Shown here piece after piece: positions 62,347 through 64,000 of a stretch of 64,000 nt of DNA. Source of the stretch: Streptomyces violaceoruber (GTDB lineage Bacteria > Actinomycetota > Actinomycetes > Streptomycetales > Streptomycetaceae); assembly GCF_033406955.1 (NCBI RefSeq), contig NZ_CP137734.1, forward strand, positions 6,076,001 through 6,140,000, read 5' to 3'. The notes beneath the pieces were generated by a model. The model was given only the letters and a program-made list of their open reading frames with translations, searched no databases and was not told where the DNA came from. Within the stretch, counting starts at the first letter, position 1, and each line of letters opens with the position of its first letter. The position numbers were made by a program, and so were the translations under genes.

Positions 62347-63531
62347 TCACGACGTGACCGGCTCGCCCGTGTCCACCGCCCGCGTGGCGTCCGCCGCGTC
62401 GCGGGCCTCGGGGGCCACCTCGGCCGCCGTCAGCACGTAGCCGGTCTCCGCGTCGGAGGTGGAACGGGCGAACACCACCCCGTACACCCGGCCGTCGGTG
62501 GTCAGCAGCGGTCCGCCCGAGTTGCCGGGGCGGACCGTGGAGCGGATCGAGTAGATCTCCCGGGTCACGCTCTCGTCGCTGTAGATGTTCTGGCCGGTGG
62601 CGCGGACCCGGTTGGCCACCGTCGCCGCCCGCAGATCCAGGTCGCCGTTCTGCGGATAGCCCGCCACCACCGCGGCGTCGCCCCGCGCGGCGTCCTCGTC
62701 GAACCGCAGCACCGGCGCGCTCAGGTCCGGGACGTACAGCACCGCGACGTCCTTGTCCGGGTCGAACAGCACCACCCGCGCGTCGTACGCCGGGCCCACG
62801 CCGCCCACCCGGACACTCGGGTCGTCGATGCCGGCCACCACGTGGGCGTTGGTCATCACGTGCTCCGGCGCGTACACGAAGCCGCTGCCCTCCCGGCCCT
62901 GGGTGCCGCTCACGCCCTCCACCTTCACCGTGCTGAGCTGGGCCGCACGGGTGGCCGCGGGCGTGACGCTGTCGCCGGAGGGCTCGGCGACCTCGGCGGC
63001 CGACTCGTTCTCGAACGGGTTGAAGACCTGCGGGAACCCGGCGTCGGCCAGCGCGGACGTCGCCCGGGAGAACCACGCCGGGGTGGTGTCCGGCATCACC
63101 CGCTGCACCGCGCCCAGCAGCGTCGAGTCCCGGATCGCCGAGGTGAGCAGCGAGGACGAGGAGGCCGCGAGCACGCTCGCCGCCACCCACGCCACGATCA
63201 GCGCCGCCGCCGAGTTCGCGACCGCGCCGCCGACCCCGTCGGCCACCCGGAGCGGGCCCGCGGTCATTTCGCCGCGCAGCCGCAGCGCGAGGCGTCCCGC
63301 CAGTTCGTGGCCCGCCATCGCCGGCAGCAGCACCGTGACCACCGCGACCACCGTCGCCGCCGTCGAGCCCCGCTCCACCAGGTCCATCACCCACGGCAGG
63401 ACCCACACGCCGAGTGCCGCACCGCCCACGAAGCCCGCCAGCGACACACAGCCGGCCACCAGGCCGCGCCGGTAGCCGGAGGCGGCGTAGGCCAGCACCA
63501 CCAGCGCGAGCACGATGTCGAGCAGGTCCAC
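62347..63531 (-). CDS. MarP-like membrane serine protease
   Basis: A 394-aa protein with an N-terminal CvpA-like four-helix membrane part (LDIVLALVVLAYAASGYRRG, VSLAGFVGGAALGVWVLPWV, AATVVAVVTVLLPAMAGHEL, AAALIVAWVAASVLAASSSS). The extracellular trypsin-like domain has His in VMTNAHVVAG, Asp in DPDKDVAVLYV and Ser in RPGNSGGPLLTTDG. M. tuberculosis MarP, the model for the family, protects against acid and oxidative stress. The starting GTG is at 63531. The head-to-head neighbour is a PGRP-type amidase, so cell-wall stress is a fair guess. Confidence 0.92.
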   Translation of the reverse strand: MDLLDIVLALVVLAYAASGYRRGLVAGCVSLAGFVGGAALGVWVLPWVMDLVERGSTAATVVAVVTVLLPAMAGHELAGRLALRLRGEMTAGPLRVADGVGGAVANSAAALIVAWVAASVLAASSSSLLTSAIRDSTLLGAVQRVMPDTTPAWFSRATSALADAGFPQVFNPFENESAAEVAEPSGDSVTPAATRAAQLSTVKVEGVSGTQGREGSGFVYAPEHVMTNAHVVAGIDDPSVRVGGVGPAYDARVVLFDPDKDVAVLYVPDLSAPVLRFDEDAARGDAAVVAGYPQNGDLDLRAATVANRVRATGQNIYSDESVTREIYSIRSTVRPGNSGGPLLTTDGRVYGVVFARSTSDAETGYVLTAAEVAPEARDAADATRAVDTGEPVTS

Positions 63532-63747
63532 GCGCGAACCGCCTTTCTGCCGGGCCCGGGACCCCCAGTACGTGCCGTACCGGGCCGGTGATCAGCCCGG
63601 TGCGCACGACTGTCCGGAAAACGGCCACCTGGGCGAGCGAGTGTGTGCGGGCCGGTCAAGGGTGAAACGCCGTGCACCGGGACGATGGTTCCACCGGGTG
63701 GCACAGCACACATCGCGGACAGAGCGGATCCGCCGGACAGTGGGACC

Positions 63748-64000
63748 ATGCGAGTCTTCCGAGGACCGCGCCGGGCCCGGGAGCGACGGGCCGCCCGCAT
63801 ACCCGGCGCCGTGCGCATGCCGACCGCGGCACGGGCGCTGCTCGGCGCCCTGCCCGGGCTGGCCGCCGTCGCCGCGCTCTTCCTGTGCGCGAACGGGGTG
63901 GAACGGGCGGCCGACGCCGACGCCGAGGCCGTTCCGGCCGCCGCCACCGACCGGTACGCCGCGCCCCGGCCCGACATCGTGCCCCGGTCGGTCTGGCTGG
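63748..64000 (+). CDS. PGRP-type N-acetylmuramoyl-L-alanine amidase, start only
   Basis: Only 84 codons are in the window. It starts MRVFRGPRRARERRAARIPG with a signal-anchor (ARALLGALPGLAAVAALFLC), a mature start rich in Ala/Asp, and then RPDIVPRSVWL, the entry to the PGRP/amidase_2 domain (PxIVxRSxWxxA in the family). It probably cleaves or binds peptidoglycan outside the cell. Divergent from the MarP-like gene. Confidence 0.75.
   Translation, partial: MRVFRGPRRARERRAARIPGAVRMPTAARALLGALPGLAAVAALFLCANGVERAADADAEAVPAAATDRYAAPRPDIVPRSVWL

Overview
This window is a high-GC actinobacterial chromosome segment, almost certainly Streptomyces. The support is the codon use, the malR-malEFG-aglA maltose locus, the presence of both GlnA (class I) and GlnII (eukaryote-like) glutamine synthetases, GlnE, GlnR-type operators and many Streptomyces-only small proteins. 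From memory the gene order follows the nadE-glnE-mal-glnII-glnA-lipA-lipB core of S. coelicolor; this was not checked by alignment.

Layout. 1-3.4 kb: end of a DUF305 gene, NAD synthase (nadE), a VOC protein and a YefM/YoeB toxin-antitoxin pair. 3.5-6.5 kb: glnE. 6.7-20.4 kb: a PAP2/Aur1-like membrane protein, then maltose/maltodextrin uptake and breakdown (malR divergent from malEFG-aglA) and a secreted 1804-aa alpha-amylase/pullulanase fusion. MalR-like CTTGC repeats lie upstream of both malE and the pullulanase gene. 20.4-32.5 kb: a tautomerase, a TetR-reductase-hydrolase cluster (the hydrolase has a broken 5' end), a membrane protein with sigma-like sequence, a TPR protein, a lipoprotein, a DUF1996 protein, a two-component system, an epimerase and a winged-helix regulator. 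32.8-42.8 kb: glnII with a GlnR site, a MarR/hydrolase pair, a repeat-rich secreted protein, an ArsC-like protein, an AlkZ-like protein, pspAB-htpX, and an HxlR/NmrA-like pair. 51.8-64 kb: glnA with a textbook GlnR operator, RDD and DUF4191 proteins, lipA, lipB, an NsdA-like regulator, an FAD oxidoreductase, a TIGR01777 epimerase with a His-rich repeat extension, a GNAT protein, a MarP-like membrane protease and the start of a PGRP-type amidase.

The main discovery is an integrated element of about 9 kb at 42919-51883, lodged exactly in the 3' end of glnA. It is bounded by a perfect 29-bp direct repeat that includes the glnA stop codon, so glnA stays intact. It carries a tyrosine integrase next to the right attachment site, an Xre repressor-like gene, an excisionase-like HTH gene, a P-loop ATPase of a mobile-element family, an HTH-HNH pair, several small zinc-ribbon proteins, a GntR regulator, and an intergenic region with CTGACGTCAGG and CGAAACCGGTTTCG repeats that could be its origin. 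It has no capsid, tail, large terminase, TraB/FtsK or conjugation gene, so it looks like a phage-satellite-type or otherwise mobilisable element rather than a prophage or a classical actinomycete ICE. It brings its own hairpin, which replaces the glnA terminator left behind at the other end.

Nitrogen assimilation is a theme of the window: glnE, glnII and glnA lie within 50 kb, GlnA keeps the GlnE target tyrosine at position 397, and both synthetase genes have GlnR-type operators.
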